Assembly: GCA_037951105.1 (NCBI GenBank)
Contig: JBAMJV010007966.1
Coordinates: 1-64,000, forward strand
Reading direction: 5' to 3'
Length of the DNA: 64,000 nt
DNA from: Echinarachnius parma
Lineage: Eukaryota > Echinodermata > Echinoidea > Clypeasteroida > Echinarachniidae
The notes beneath the pieces were generated by a model. The model saw only the letters and a program-made list of their open reading frames with translations. It was not told the origin of the DNA and ran no database searches. The translations under genes and the position numbers were made by a program. Below, piece after piece: positions 1 through 12,379 of this stretch (positions within the stretch are counted from its first letter, which is position 1; every line of letters begins with the position of its first letter).

Positions 1-192
1 TGATAAGGTGAGGTGGATTCAATACAAAATGTCATCTAACTTCAGCTTCTCTTGAGACACTGCCAAGGGCACCCAAAATCAAAGTTTTATCATCTCTTTT
101 TATTCTTCTTCTTCTTCTTCAAATATCCTCCTCCTCGACGTTTCTCTTCCACCTTTCCTCCTCCTCCTCCCTCTATCTTAATACGAGTGTCT

Positions 193-578
193 TTAAAGGG
201 ACTTAGTACCATTGTCCAAATCCTCAAAATTCAATTGAAATTATAGTGGTTCCCTCATACCTTGTTGTATTCTTATTACAAATAAAATCATGGGACAGGT
301 TTCGGTTTTTCAAATTTCCCTTTCGTTACAAAGATATGTACGATCAAAGTATTCAGATAAGAAAAACTCCGGTGGAGTTTTGAAACCGTGTACAAAGTGA
401 GTGCAGTGAGTTAGTGAAGAGCACTTTGCATTTTCGCTCATTACTTGGCCATACAATGTCCATTTGACTTGAAATTTTCACACAACACCTAGTGCACATA
501 TCAGATGACAACAATATACATTGTATCAACCACTCATCACTTTTTGCACATGTCAACACAGTTACTAGATCCCTTTAA
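193..578 (-). mobile_element. TTAA-flanked MITE, family T1, copy 1
   Basis: The unit is bounded by TTAA at both ends. The ends are imperfect inverted repeats (AAAGGGACTTAGTA... and ...TACTAGATCCCTTT). It is the reverse complement of the unit at 819-1214, 240 bp away, and matches two further copies in PSS1 introns. No transposase is encoded. TTAA duplication is typical of piggyBac-type transposition, which is an inference here. Confidence 0.75.
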
Positions 579-818
579 CAGGGACGACATGTTTCTTGGA
601 CAATGTTAATGACTTGTATTCAACCACTTTAAAATGTTATGCATCCCCAGTTATCAATGCATGCACGAATCTATACAATCGACCAGTACCTAATGTGCAC
701 TTTCTCAACTTCCTTGTGAGCATTCCAGTAGTCATTGAGTAACGTTTCAATTCTAAACACATAATCGTTGAAAGGCAGACAGGCAATTAAATCGAACGGG
801 AGCACAGTGTGATTTCAC

Positions 819-1214
819 TTAAAGGGATCTAGTAACTTTGTTGAGATGTGCAAAAACTGATGAATGGTTGATGCAATGTATACTGTTGTTATCTCATATG
901 TCCTCAGGGTATTGTGTGAAAATTTCAGGTCAAATGGACAATGTATGGCCAAGTAATGAGCGAAAATGCAAAGTGATATTGGGTGATATTCATCAACTCA
1001 CTGCATTCACTTTGTACAGGGATGAAAATCTCGCCCGGAGATTTTCTTATCTAAATACTTCAATCATACATATCTTTGTAATGAAAGGGAAATTTGAAAA
1101 ACCGAAAGCTGTCCCATGATTTTATTGTTAATACGAATACAACAAGGTATAAAGGAACCGCTAGAATTACAATTTTATTTTGAGGATTTGGACAATGTTA
1201 CTAAGTCCCTTTAA
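819..1214 (+). mobile_element. TTAA-flanked MITE, family T1, copy 2
   Basis: A 396-bp unit including TTAA on each side. By eye it differs from the copy at 35847-36244 only by a 2-bp indel (cat/catat) and one C/T change, so the family moved recently or one copy derives from the other. The 93-codon open frame inside is not conserved as a protein and is probably fortuitous. Confidence 0.8.
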
Positions 1215-1375
1215 TGACTGTTTTGATATGACAGACACAGAAAGCACTATAACAGGTATGACTGAGGTTAATGACTGATGAGGTGACATTTACAGAAGGT
1301 AGCTGAGAGGGGAAGAATGTCTCATACTGAGCGAAATACGGAAAACTGGTAAATATTATGGCCCGAATACTCATT

Positions 1376-1770
1376 AATTTTAACCCCAGGTTATTTCAGT
1401 CTATAGGTTATTATTCAACACATTGGTAAAAAAATATTATTCTTTGTAATGGAATAAGTCTACAGACTACTAATGGCCCGGTCAGATATCAACGGATGGC
1501 GGAAACGTATGCCCAACGAATAGAAAATTTGCGAAATGAAATGATCCGGTGATGAAAGTCGTCTCCATTGCTTTATGTACAAAACATAGAACAACGTACA
1601 TCACCGGACAAGGAACGGACAAGAAACGTATAGAACGGATGGAAAATTTAGCTCTCCGTTTGACATCCGTTTGCGCAATCCGTTGATATGTGACCGGGCT
1701 ATAAAGAATAACGAATCTATAACGAATCTTGACAAATTGCGCAATTAACCGGGGTTAAATTAAACCGGGG
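1376..1770. mobile_element. Possible degenerate palindromic element enclosing a second MITE
   Basis: The left side (AACCCCAGGTTATTTCAG) and right side (TTGCGCAATTAACCGGGGTT) look like weak inverted ends around the element at 1475-1700. Arm identity is low, so the outer element is tentative. Confidence 0.3.
1475..1700. mobile_element. MITE with GCCCGGTCAGATATCAACGG ends
   Basis: About 226 bp. The left end (GCCCGGTCAGATATCAACGG) matches the inverted right end (CCGTTGATATGTGACCGGGC) with few mismatches. No coding capacity. Confidence 0.65.
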
Positions 1771-2026
1771 TTAAATTAAACCGGCGCACGTGAGACAGGT
1801 GGAATTATGCAAATAAAACCAGCAATAACTTTCATTTATGTATCTTTATGTTTTATGATATATTAAAAGAAGAACTTATATACAAAACATGAAGAACCAA
1901 CATACATGTCTGGTTTGATTTTCAATACAAGGGAGGTATTATAGCGTTTGGCATTGCATGGTGTGTTCCGATTCTGACTACACGAATGGGATGCAGTTGA
2001 CATCCATTCACTCATCTTTCCCTAAT

Positions 2027-2355
2027 GGCGCCGTCACACCGAGCTATGCTTCTACTTCGCTACCCCCCTGAACAAAAGTCACCCCTACGCTTCTACTACG
2101 TTCGTTTATGGTGTGTTCAAAACAAACGTGGCGGTGCCACGATTTGAACTTTTGTTCAGGGAGCTATTGTCTGTTCATGCATGATAGGCTATCCTTTCAC
2201 GCATGTGAGATAATCCTCCTATTCATTCCCCATTGAACAAAGGACATTTTGTAAAAGGCCACTCTAGCTACTCGTCCCTACAATGCTTCGCCTCTCGCTT
2301 CCAAATGTATCAATGGGGATTAGGAGCGTAGTAGAAGCGTAGTGTGTGACGGGGG
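2027..2355. mobile_element. MITE with GCGCCGTCACACC / GTGTGTGACGGGGG ends
   Basis: About 329 bp with imperfect inverted ends about 30 bp long. The left side reads CCGTCACACCGAGCTATGCT and the right side carries its inverse (AGCGTAGTGTGTGACGG). Short internal repeats of CTTCTACTTCGCTAC type extend the pairing. Confidence 0.6.
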
Positions 2356-2566
2356 TATAAGCCCAGACCGCATTGCATAATTACAAGCTTGGGGCAACCC
2401 AATGGGGGCAGGGTCGAAGACAGTTTATTTCTTTGTTGTTGTTTTTTTGTACGTAAAGGAGGTCAATAGCATTCGGCATTGGTATGTTGTGATTCTATAC
2501 CACGAATGTGATGTGATACAATCAACATCCATAAAGGTCGTCTTTCATCCCCCTTTCACCACTCCA

Positions 2567-2732
2567 GGGCCCCGTTGCAGAAAGAGATACAATCGATTGT
2601 AAGTTACAATTGATCGTAAGTCAGAAAATTTACGCGTTTGAACCAATCACATTTGCGCATCTAGAACACATGATCTGACTTACAATTCATTGCAACTTAC
2701 AATCGATTGTATCTCTTTCTGCAACGGGGCCC
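2567..2732. mobile_element. 166-bp palindromic MITE, GGGCCCCGTTGCAGAAAGAG family, copy 1
   Basis: Nearly perfect inverted arms run from GGGCCCCGTTGCAGAAAGAG to the inverse at 2713-2732, with a short unpaired centre. Related copies are at 21172-21317 and 44178-44342. Superfamily not assigned; no coding capacity. Confidence 0.8.
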
Positions 2733-3107
2733 AGACCTTATAACAACCCAAAAGTGTGGCATAGCGAGGGGCAACTCAGTGAGGTGCGTGGGGGGAAAGG
2801 ACATGTTTTTTAATTTTTTTTTATTGGAGTGTCCTGATTCTATACCACGAATGTGATTCAGTCATCATCCATGAGGTCTTCTTTCCCCAAACCACAACCA
2901 CATTGCCTAATTACATTCAAGCCATCAGTAGTGTAGCAAGGAGTAATTGAGAATGGGGGGGGGGGGGGGGGGGAGACATGTTATATCTTATTTTTATACG
3001 AAGGGGGTCAATAACATTTGGCATTGGGGTGTTCTGATTCTGATCCCACGAATGTAAGAAAGTCAACATCCATGCGCTCTTCCTTGACCATGTTCACTAA
3101 CTATGGA

Positions 3108-3452
3108 TGTGGTGTGGCAAGATTGGTAGAGCGCGCGATTTCCGATCATGAGAATGAGCCCACTGCGCCTATGTCCTTCAGCAAGACAATTTATCCACAA
3201 TTGCTGCTCTCTACCCAGGTGTATACATGGGGACCCGGTAGGAGGTGAAAGCCTACATGTGAAGGATCTTCTCAATGCCCATGAGCCGCTTGGAAGGAAT
3301 GCTCCCCAGGGAGTGGAGATGGTGCACACAATGTGTGCTGGTTTGCATTGTATCCTATGACCGGGGGTAATATTATCATTGTAAAGCGCTTGGAGATGAT
3401 TATCAATCATATTAGGCGCTATATAAATCGAGTATATTATTATTATTATTAT
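3108..3452 (+). mobile_element. tRNA-derived SINE with ATT tail
   Basis: The 5' part has an A-box-like stretch (TGGCAAGATTGGTAGAGC). The body contains GTCCTTCAGCAAGACAATTT and the 3' end has AAAGCGCTTGGAGATGATTA, AGGCGCTATATAAATCGAG and a terminal (ATT)n tract. This arrangement is typical of SINEs whose tail matches a LINE. A related, oppositely oriented fragment lies at 7480-7700. Confidence 0.7.
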
Positions 3453-3748
3453 GTCCATTCTTTTGGCACACAGCTTAATGCACACTAACAATGGCGCGTG
3501 TATTGCTCGTTGGTCGATGCTATGACGGGCAGTAAGTGCGATTTATCAGACACTGACTTGGTAAAAAAAATTAAAATGGGAACCTGACATGGTGTCACTC
3601 ACAGCGCCCTAAAACATAAACTACACGACCAAAAAGACTGTTCTTGGTATCGTATTTCATTGGAAAAGACACCCTATTCGATGGACATAATCATTTTGTT
3701 ACTTTATTTTGGGAAGTGCCCCGTTCCGGTTTTTGCTGGACCACCCTG
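3453..3748 (+). mobile_element. Truncated mariner-like palindromic element
   Basis: It matches the right portion of the elements at 5535-6038 and 30380-30934 and ends in GGACCACCCTG followed by TA. The left end is missing and is replaced by the tail of the SINE at 3108-3452. Confidence 0.65.
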
Positions 3749-3881
3749 TATGGCATGTATAGCTCGCGTTCTGATTAGAACCATACGGTTGAAGGACATC
3801 CCTGCCACACGGGAATACGATCAGTCAAAAAAACATAGGCGAGTGAATACTGACGAATTTAAATATTTATTTATTTCCTAA

Positions 3882-4112
3882 TTGCAAATAACTCATTCGG
3901 AAAATTGCAGTCAGGAAAATCGATTTACTAATTTATTACTGAGACATATCATTTTGATCATGTTGCTAGCAATCATTAAAAATGATGGAAACAAAACACG
4001 CGGAAATGTAGCGTATTTATCGTCGTGGCAACAAATTGAACCGCTTACAGTTTCTATGTTTGTTTCTCCCCTTTTGCGTAATTCGTATCTTCTCCTCTTT
4101 TCTTTTTTTTTT

Positions 4113-4144
<32 letters not shown>

Positions 4145-4248
4145 GTCGACTGTAGTTGTTTTTTCCCCATATAACATCGAGCGATTATATCATTGTAAAA
4201 TATGTCCAGGGACTATACACAAAAGCATCGTGAATTTCTTATTGGAAA
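3882..4248. other. Non-coding stretch with adjoining poly-T and poly-G tracts
   Basis: Around 4100-4142 a run of about 20 T is followed directly by a run of about 18 G. The 183-codon open frame over this region reads through these homopolymers and resembles no protein, so I do not call it a gene. Confidence 0.6.
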
Positions 4249-4560
4249 TTAAAGGGATAGTACAGTTTTGGTCAAACATAATTGTATTTACTAAAACGTG
4301 TAAGTTATCATTAAAAACGAACCGTTATATTTCAATGATGCTTGAATGGGTATATAAACCGTTGAGTAACAAGGCTATTTTCATTCAAAATGCAGCCGTT
4401 AATACAAGATGGCGCAATATTTGTAAATGTTAAATTACAGTAAACTAATATATGATTGAAGTGATCACTAGTATCTTTTTATGATTACATTTTTAAATAT
4501 CGCGCTATCTGAAACAAGTATTATTGTCTGCACAATGAATTTAAGGGAGAATAAAAGCAG
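4249..4560 (+). mobile_element. Truncated TTAA-type MITE, family T2
   Basis: It begins TTAAAGGGATAGTACAGTTT and shares internal phrases with the complete copies at 8786-9223 and 31725-32269, such as 'atgcttgaatgggtatat' against 'atgctcgaaaagtatac'. I could not find a matching right end. Confidence 0.55.
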
Positions 4561-5534
4561 CAAAAATGCATATATTACACATTTTACCAAACATTTTAAA
4601 CGCCAGTTAAATTCCATTTTAGATTGTTTTCTTTCTATTTTTCTCGTTCCGTTTTAATGTTTTATTTTTGTAAGGAAATACCTCTGATGTTATGTTTCCA
4701 AACTTGCAGTACCTGTAAAGATGTGAGACCTTTTCCGTCCTTATTATTGTCTATCTTGTCGATCTGAAAGTTTCTGAAACTGATGGGTAAGGTGATTGTG
4801 CTCCTTCCATTCTAAGAAGCGTGTCAGATACTGTTCATTGACACACAATCTCCAGGCACCGTTTTCTGTCAAGTTTTCTTTTAAACAATACCTGGAGATT
4901 TCATGACTTATCTATTCATATCACGAAGCACTTCTCTTTTAATTGGCTTGACGTGTCTCCTGATAATACAACAACTTTTCGAAAGAGTAAAGATGACTGT
5001 ACTTTTCTGATTAATTTGAATCTACATTAGGCTACAATGTTTGTTATGGTTTGTTATCTTCAAAAAACCATGCACCTGTCGTAAGGAATGTTCTCCTCCG
5101 TTACTCTACCATGTCTACCCACGGGTTGTACCGTCATCCCAACATACCATGTCATCTATCAGTGGTGTTACCATGGGAACGTGGGCAAACTCATTTGGGG
5201 CATGCTTTATTTATATCTGTACTTCAGTTCCCCCTTCAATGTCCTTTGTATTCCTTAATCATTTTCCATATTCGATAGCGTTATATTTGTTTTTGTTTGC
5301 CATTTTTGTGGGTTGTCGCAATTTGTGTTTCTTTGCTATCTTGTTCCTCCACTTCCCTAAATATAAGGTTTGCATTATTGTATCCATCAATGGGGTGAAG
5401 AGGGATTCATTCCCTTATGTTTACCCCTCCCCCCTCTCGACGCTATAGGCTACACCACGTTCGTCTATATACTGAACTATAACTATTGGGCTTGTAATTC
5501 ATTGCTTGGCTAGCAATATTCCGATTTTCTTATA
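4561..5534. other. No gene recognised
   Basis: AT-rich intergenic sequence. A hydrophobic 135-codon open frame at 5041-5448 starts at TTG, not ATG, and has no recognisable domain. I see no repeat structure of note. Confidence 0.5.
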
Positions 5535-6038
5535 CAGGGTGGCCCCAAAAACAACGGAACGGGGCACTTCCCAAAATAAAGTAACAAAATTATTATGTTC
5601 ATCGGATAGGGTGTGTTTTCCAATGAAAAACGATACCAAGAACAGTCATTTTGGTTGAGTAGTTTTTGTTTTAGGGCGCTGTGAGTGACACCATGTCAGG
5701 TGTCCATTTTTGTCAATTTTGTCCAAGTCAGTGCCCGATAATTCGCAGTACGCGCGTCATTGTTAGTGTGCATTAAGCTGTGAAAAGAATGGGCACAGTT
5801 GTCCAATGCTATAACGGGCAGTAAGTGCAAATTATCCGGCAATGACTTGGTAAAAATTGACCAAAATGGGAACCTGACATGGTGTCACCCAGAGCGCCCT
5901 AAAACAAAAACTACACGACCAAAATGACTATTCTTGGTATGGTTTTTCATAGGAAAAGACACCCTATCCGATGGACATGTTCATTTTGTTACTTTATTTT
6001 GGGAAGTGCCCCGTTCCGTTTTTTTGTGGGCCACCCTG
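5535..6038. mobile_element. Mariner-like palindromic MITE with TA target duplication
   Basis: It begins CAGGGTGGCCCCAAAAACAA and ends GGGCCACCCTG, with TA on both outer sides. The two halves are long inverted copies that include the phrase 'cttcccaaaataaagtaac'. No transposase. TA duplication and CAGGGTG ends fit the Tc1/mariner group. Confidence 0.8.
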
Positions 6039-7479
6039 TATAGAAAATAAACCAGCTGTAAACTTGCTCTACGTTTTTCATTTCGAAGACGAGGGGGTGA
6101 ACGGCACCGAAATCACACTTCCTTCTATGTGTAAAATATTTGACAGGAGAATATCCATACGGCTTCCAAAATGTCCATAAACTTTTGTTAGGTAATACTT
6201 TTGTATGATGTTTGCTTTTAATTTGCTCACCGTCTATTAATTGTAATTCAATATAACTGTAAGCCATTTTATGTAAATAAGGAGTCATTCCTACAAAACC
6301 ATTACTTCTATTGTTATGATTCCCCACTTCAGTTTCTATAGTTGTAACCAATTATTGCGCATAGACTTTGTTGTTTGTGTATGTTATCATTTGTGTATGT
6401 TGGTTTCATGAGTGGAAATATATGAAATGAAATGAAGTTCAAAATGTTTCTATACTTTATAATTCAACATTGTAATGGTTTTGCTGTTCCATTGAATTTG
6501 TATTTTGTTTTATTTCGTGAGTATGTGTACATATGTTTGTGTTCGCTATTGTTCATGTGTGTGTGTGCTTACCTATACAAGTTAATGTTTGTGCACATGT
6601 CTTCATGTCTATGTCTGTATTTGTATGTTTATATTGTACAAATTGACCTCGATGTAAAAAATCGTAATATAATTCCAACACCCCTAATCACTGTACAAGA
6701 AGCACAGATTGTCACGTGACAAGTCTGGGAGCGCGGCGCCATGGTAAAAAGCCCCCGACTCAAGACATCTCCATTAGTGCCAAAAGGACTTATATATTAT
6801 CATTGCCATATCGTGTAAAGTATCGCATGTTTAACACTTACATACGTTATTTATTGTTACCAGAAAGACATTTACAAAAATAACAACAATATTCGATGTA
6901 AATTAAGCGAGGGTCCCACGTTGTGATATGCATACATCCGATCGGCAATGTCTGTGTTCATCCGTTTGTTTTAAAGGGTAGGGGAATCAAACAAAAATTA
7001 TGTAGGAGTAGACAGTTATGTTTGAAATGATTTCACAATTGTCTGAATATTTCATTACAGTCCTTCTTCCCCTAATTAGCCGACGTCATGCTGGTACATT
7101 AGAGGGTTATTCGAGGGCGGCTGAGTTTGTTAGCTCCGCTCGCACCTGGAAAACACGCAGTGCGGTGTCACGTACAGGTCACCAGTACGTGGCCGTGTGA
7201 GTATGTAGAGGTCTCTGATTGTCTTTACTGGCGTAGCTGGGAGGGGGCGTAGGGGGGAGGGGGGGGGGGGCTTTTGCCCTCCTCCTCACCTATAGCCCCC
7301 ACTTCAAAAGGAGGAATGCGCAGTGCGATGTGACATGCATGTCACCTTCACGTGCCTGTATGGAGTAGGCCTATAGTATGAAAGTATGCATATTTGGAGC
7401 TATTTGATAGGCTTGCCTTGCGGAGCGGAGAGGGGGATATAGGGGCAATCACCCCCTGGTTGATATTTGCTCCCTAATA
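6039..7479. other. No gene recognised
   Basis: AT-rich with a TGTG-rich stretch near 6520-6640 and a poly-G run at about 7258-7270. Short similar phrases (GCGCAGTGCGATGTGAC near 7318 and ACGCAGTGCGGTGTCAC near 7154) hint at an old tandem duplication. No convincing coding sequence. Confidence 0.4.
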
Positions 7480-7700
7480 ATAATTTTTAAAAATAACTGT
7501 TATTTATATAGCGCTATTCCCGTTGGGATCATAGCGCATACATGATTATTATTACCCCGGTCAACGGATACACACTGCAATCATTCCTGCACATTTTCCA
7601 CTCCCTAGGGAGTATTCCAGCCAGTCGCTTATTAGGCGCACACAGTGCTAAGGAAACACGTTCCCATCCTTCCGGGTCCCCATTTACCAGCCCCCTAACC
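7480..7700 (-). mobile_element. SINE fragment, reverse orientation
   Basis: Read on the minus strand it ends with TAGCGCTATATAAATAACAG and an AT-rich tail. It shares the 'agcgctatataaa' 3' module with the SINE at 3108-3452 but has a different body. Boundaries are approximate. Confidence 0.45.
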
Positions 7701-8785
7701 CAGCCCCACTCCAAATATTCAGGAAGAAGCATTCTAATATGCAGACAAATCATGGGGGCTAAATTCAACTCATTTTCAGGCTTTAAACAAGTACTCTTTG
7801 GGCACAATCATCGCATTTTCCGAATGAATGATGAAATTTTGCAGCAACCGATATTATGGCAAAGACAGGGTGATTAATATTGGGGCAACGAAACCGTAGC
7901 CCCCAGAGAAAATATTGTCCGTATAGGCGCCCATGTTTATTACTCAATTTACTCAAAGTAGCCTACTAAATGCGTGACGTCAGATCTTTACGCTATCTAC
8001 AATTAGCGTAGTTGGAAAATAATGCACTTAAATACAGACCTATGCACTAGGATAGATAATATAGATATGGAATAATAAATAAGTCCCAAATGTGTGACGT
8101 CATGACGCTTGATTGACAAGACATCGTTGATAAGCAGCATACAAATCAATATAATGCGATTTGTATATGGGGCTATATACATGCACGGGGGGCGAACCGT
8201 GTTTATCCACAACCTAATTACACAGGAATTACAGAACAAACAAACACAATTTCATTCGACAAGATAATTTTAGAATTCAATATTATTTTGTTCTTATTCA
8301 GGCTGTCATTCAATGCGGGTCCTATTTATAGCTAACGAAAAGGTTCGGTATTAGGACATTGTAGGACATGAAACATACGTATGCAAGTGTATATCTATTT
8401 TTAGTTATAGTAATTGAAAATTCATTTTCAAATCCTCATCGTTTTTCTACTGTACTGGTAATGAAATATACTTTCTTCAATTTGTTTTCTTCAGAATTAT
8501 GACATCTTGATAATACCGTCTTATGAGCGAGAGTGGAGAGAGAAATTGTGCAAAATTGTCGGTAATGAAATAAGAAGGGTATATTCAACACGCTAATATG
8601 ATATAGGGTCCTGAAATAGTGCCAAGATAACACAGAAGCAAGCAGAATTAAAGCATTAACGGTGAAAATGAACACGGTGGAACGGTCGATGATGCTTACG
8701 TCATTCACTAATTTCATAATCCTTCATGTTTGGCCGTACATGTTTGAGATGTTTCTCGAAAATAATATTGTATCATCCATCCGCG

Positions 8786-9223
8786 TTAAAAGGATAGTAC
8801 ACTGCTTTGGTCAAACTGAATTTTAGTAACCAAAACCAAAACTAATAGTTATAACTCCATCATGCTCGAAAAGTATACAAAACTTACAAACATCTAAGTA
8901 AAAAGCCTGTTATCATTCAAAAAGAGCCGTTAAAACACAAGAGGGCGCTCTCTAAAACGCATTGGTTTCAACCATTTTTTTAATTTTAAAACTTGTGCAT
9001 GAGATGTTTTGTTAAATAATGATTAAATAGAGAGATCAAAATCCTCTTTTGTAAATATTTGAAAAGTGTAAGCATTTTATGTTTTTTCTCTGAACCGATT
9101 TTGATCAAACAAAGTCAATGAAATTGTGTGCTCTTCCAAATTGTACATGCAGCTTTTTATTACCTCACAACAAAATTATTTCTTGAAGCGCCATATATAC
9201 CAAAACTAAACTACCCCTTTTAA
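8786..9223 (+). mobile_element. TTAA-flanked MITE, family T2, complete copy
   Basis: Ends are TTAAAAGGATAGTACACTGC and CTAAACTACCCCTTTTAA. Internal phrases such as 'aaacacaagagggcgctctc' recur, inverted, in the copy at 31725-32269. No coding capacity. Confidence 0.65.
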
Positions 9224-10004
9224 TGTATATTTCTAACCCTTTTTTATATTTATTATTTTATAAACATCATGCTCATTCTTCATTCATGCTGATCTGTATT
9301 GTCAATTATTTTGTAATAATTTAAATGGTCATATACCTTTATTATTTTGATGTAAAAGTTAATTTGTATTTGATCTGAATGTAAAATCAAATGCTGTATA
9401 ATATATACATTATGTTAATCTGCTGATTAGTTTATGTATTGATTACTTTGTTATTGTTTGTATAGGAATGAAGAAAATAAATATCATTGAAAACAACAAA
9501 AATATTTCTACTACGGTATAAATCTACCGCATCTTAATGTATATACATTTGCTGATATTTATTATGACAAAAATAATGCGAGATTTACGAAATAATAATG
9601 ATTGGAACAATAACTCAACATGTAATTCGTAGTTCATATATTCAACATTATTCATTTAAAAACAAACACACCCGACGGGCGTCTGTAGCCTATGTGACTT
9701 TCTTTGTTGTCTTAATTATGTTGCGTTGTGATTTTCTGATTTTGTTATAGCAATTCATGCATTTAGTTGAACATGCATTGTTATCTGTTTATGTTATATC
9801 AGATTTGTTGTTCGTTTCTTCTTTTTCTATGTTGTTTCTGTTGTACTTCGTACACCTTTTCTATACTAATTACAGACTACACGTTATGTCCTGTTTCTTG
9901 GCAAATTCATTCTTCTGTATAAACACGTGTAGAGGGCGACATTGCGATTTACGTCCTGGGCAGGTTGATTCACATTAATTTTATTAGGCCAATCCAACAC
10001 TTAC

Positions 10005-10115
10005 AAGTCAAAAATATCATGATTATAATTACAAGTATTACAAGTAATACATGATTACAGTAATACATAATTACAAGTAGTACAAGTATAACAAGTATAT
10101 AATACATGATTATAA
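10005..10115. repeat. Minisatellite of ACAAGTATT / TAATACATGATTACA units
   Basis: Short AT-rich motifs (ACAAGTATTACAAGTAATAC, ATACATGATTATAAT) are repeated irregularly. The 62-codon minus-strand frame here is a product of this simple sequence. Confidence 0.6.
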
Positions 10116-10309
10116 TCAATGATAATTTCATCAACAATTGGACGCTTCGTGACTTCAAAAAAACACTAACCTACGGTCCCAACACAACTTTTTGAGCCCC
10201 TTTTCTTTGGCCCGGAAAATGAATTTAAAAATAGATCTATAAAATGTGTCATATTTTCCCGAACAAGCTGCCCCCACCCAGGGATATGGGAGTATATCCC
10301 TGCCCCACC

Positions 10310-12090
10310 CCCGGGGGGGGGGGGGGGGGCACTCGAATTATTTTTTTACGGGGGTGTGACGCACGGAACTCTGAAATGGGGGTCTTAAAGCGCGAACCAA
10401 AACGCATCATACAAAGCAAACTGTGTAGTAAGACCTATTTTCACACATCTCAAATGTCCCTGAATCACTCCTTCCATTATTTCTTTTGAAGAGTGGGCAA
10501 AGTTTCTGTTTGGCTATCGCAGGCTCTTTATGTATGCTCTGAGTGGCGCCATGATTTTTGTTTGCCGCCGAAACGTGACGTTTTTCTGGACTGACGTTGA
10601 TTGGTCTAGCCAAATGCCAGTTTAACTATTAGTTAAATAACGTATCAAAAATCGGAGCAAACAAAAATACATTGCACTGCTTATAGTTTAGCATTTTGAA
10701 TCAATTTATTTAGTATGTGTTTTTATTTTTTTCTACTTCGAAAAAAATGTTAAAAATGATAGTACTTATTTTCTAGTCAGAACGCGTGTTCATACGCGTT
10801 CGCAATCCTCCATAATTATAATATTTTTGCTATTTTTGATTAAATAGTTATACTTAGAAAAATCATGGTATAATAAAGATAATAATGATAAAAGAAGTTG
10901 TGCATTTATTTCCGCCCTAGCGAAACATAATTTAGACCACGAGCATTTATTATTCTGATATGAATCACTGCAAAAGCAACTAAATGGGCATCAGACAGGG
11001 AAACAATGCCATCTCGATACTACAACTCAATTGTTTATGTGAAATAGTGGGGTAAATGACAAACTTGCATTTCTTAAAACTGTAACTATAGAAATACGTG
11101 TAGGCAGTTCATTCACTGTACAAGCCTTTGTTTTGTACGTCAAAGAGGAATGACACCCCTTTCCAAATCAAAGAAAATGAATGTTTGGTACGGCGTAGTT
11201 CGGAATCATCGCAGCTGTTTTGGGGGCATGCTAGAGAAAATCGTACATGATCGACACGAATCATATACAGTAGTCAGTAGTGTGCATGCACGTTCATGCT
11301 TACGCCAACACAATTGTTACCATGGCAACCCTTTGACAATTCTGTCAAAAAGCTATGGTATATTGGCTAAATAACCACATTTAGTCACATTTCCACACTT
11401 CCCCGTCTCGAATGGTCGTTGGTTAATATCTTCTCTTTTTATATATACACTTTTTGTTGTGGCCTGTGTTTCAACAAAGACAAAATTGTCTCTTCTTTTA
11501 ACATGATCATGAATGGAATTTTAGCTTTGAAGTAAAAAAAATACGTCACATCTTTGCTGGGGGTCTGCACAAAAATGTAAACATGGCAGTCTCCATGTTA
11601 GTACGGGACGCCGCAAAAAAATAATTTGTGTCGTCTTTTTGCGAGATTGGTGTGGCCTCATCAGTGGGCCATTTTTTATGATTTGTATATCAAATTAAAG
11701 CTCTCGGTGTCGCAAACAAAGTAGCATAGATGAAAATGCTATCATTTTGGTTCGCTTAAGAGCTGACTACAAGCAAAAAATATAGGGTCTTTGGAGCTAC
11801 AAAAACCCTGAAACGGGAGTTAAGGGGTCTAAGGAGCAAACTAAAACTACAAAATACTAGACTTGGAGCTACCAAAGACCTACGGAAACCCTCAAATGGT
11901 GGTCCAAGGGGCCAAGGAGCTGACTAGAAGAAGAATAATGAACTTGGCGCTACTCAACTACCTAGCCAAGTCATTCCGGGGGTCAATGGAGCGGCAATTT
12001 GTGAACATCGGGTATCTTTAGAGCGGCAATCCTGTGTGAAAACGGCACATATACCCGAGTGCCCCCCCCCCCCCCCCCCCCCCCCTCCCG
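10310..12090. mobile_element. Element with poly-G and GCACTC ends, split by a later insertion
   Basis: The left part (about 10310-10388) and right part (11756-12090) together match, in reverse orientation, the uninterrupted element at 24409-24828. Both outer ends are poly-G/poly-C next to GCACTC. Characteristic phrases are 'ctgaaatgggggtctta' and 'gctgactacaagc'. It is interrupted at a TTAA by the sequence at 10389-11755. Confidence 0.8.
10389..11755. mobile_element. 1367-bp TTAA-targeted DNA element, inserted in another repeat
   Basis: It is flanked by TTAA at 10385-10388 and 11756-11759. Its ends are inverted: the left reads AGCGCGAACCAAAACGCATC and the right, inverted, GCGAACCAAAATGAT. 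The related element at 24409-24828 is unfilled, with a single TTAA at 24751-24754 at the same place, so insertion with TTAA duplication is directly visible. Open frames inside are short, so it is non-autonomous. piggyBac-type mobilisation is an inference. Confidence 0.85.
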
Positions 12091-12379
12091 GGGCCCCACC
12101 CACTGTCTTTGCCATGGCGGTTGTGTTGATGCAGCTCTTCACAGTCGTCCACACATAATTGGATATCCAAAAAAAAACCTCACTTACACGAAAAAAAAAA
12201 AAAACACACACACACACAAACACACGCCCCCTAAATACCCGAGATACTACGCATACCGAGAAAGAAAAACAAAGCAACAAAAACAACCACACGCGGGCCA
12301 AAGACCGATCATGTGATAGCTATGCATGTGACCTGTCGGGCTATGCTTGGGGTCTATTGTCACATGACTGCCGCCGCAT

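Larger units (their letters stand above)
1921..3110 (+). repeat. Four degenerate copies of a roughly 150-300 bp repeat, interrupted by MITEs
   Basis: The phrase 'ttggcattg...gattctg...cacgaatg...tcaacatccat' recurs near 1950, 2475, 2825 and 3020, each time followed by a CTTTCCC-like stretch. Two MITEs (2027-2355, 2567-2732) sit between copies. This looks like an old local tandem array. No gene is seen here. Confidence 0.55.

Noticed and set aside
3063-3491. 142-codon minus-strand open frame
   Set aside because: It is antisense to a SINE with an ATT tail.
3882-4433. 183-codon plus-strand open frame
   Set aside because: It runs through poly-T, poly-G and MITE sequence, with Phe and Gly homopolymers and no domain.
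5041-5448. 135-codon hydrophobic open frame that might be a membrane protein
   Set aside because: It starts at TTG, hydrophobicity follows from T-rich DNA, and no family resemblance or splice context supports it.
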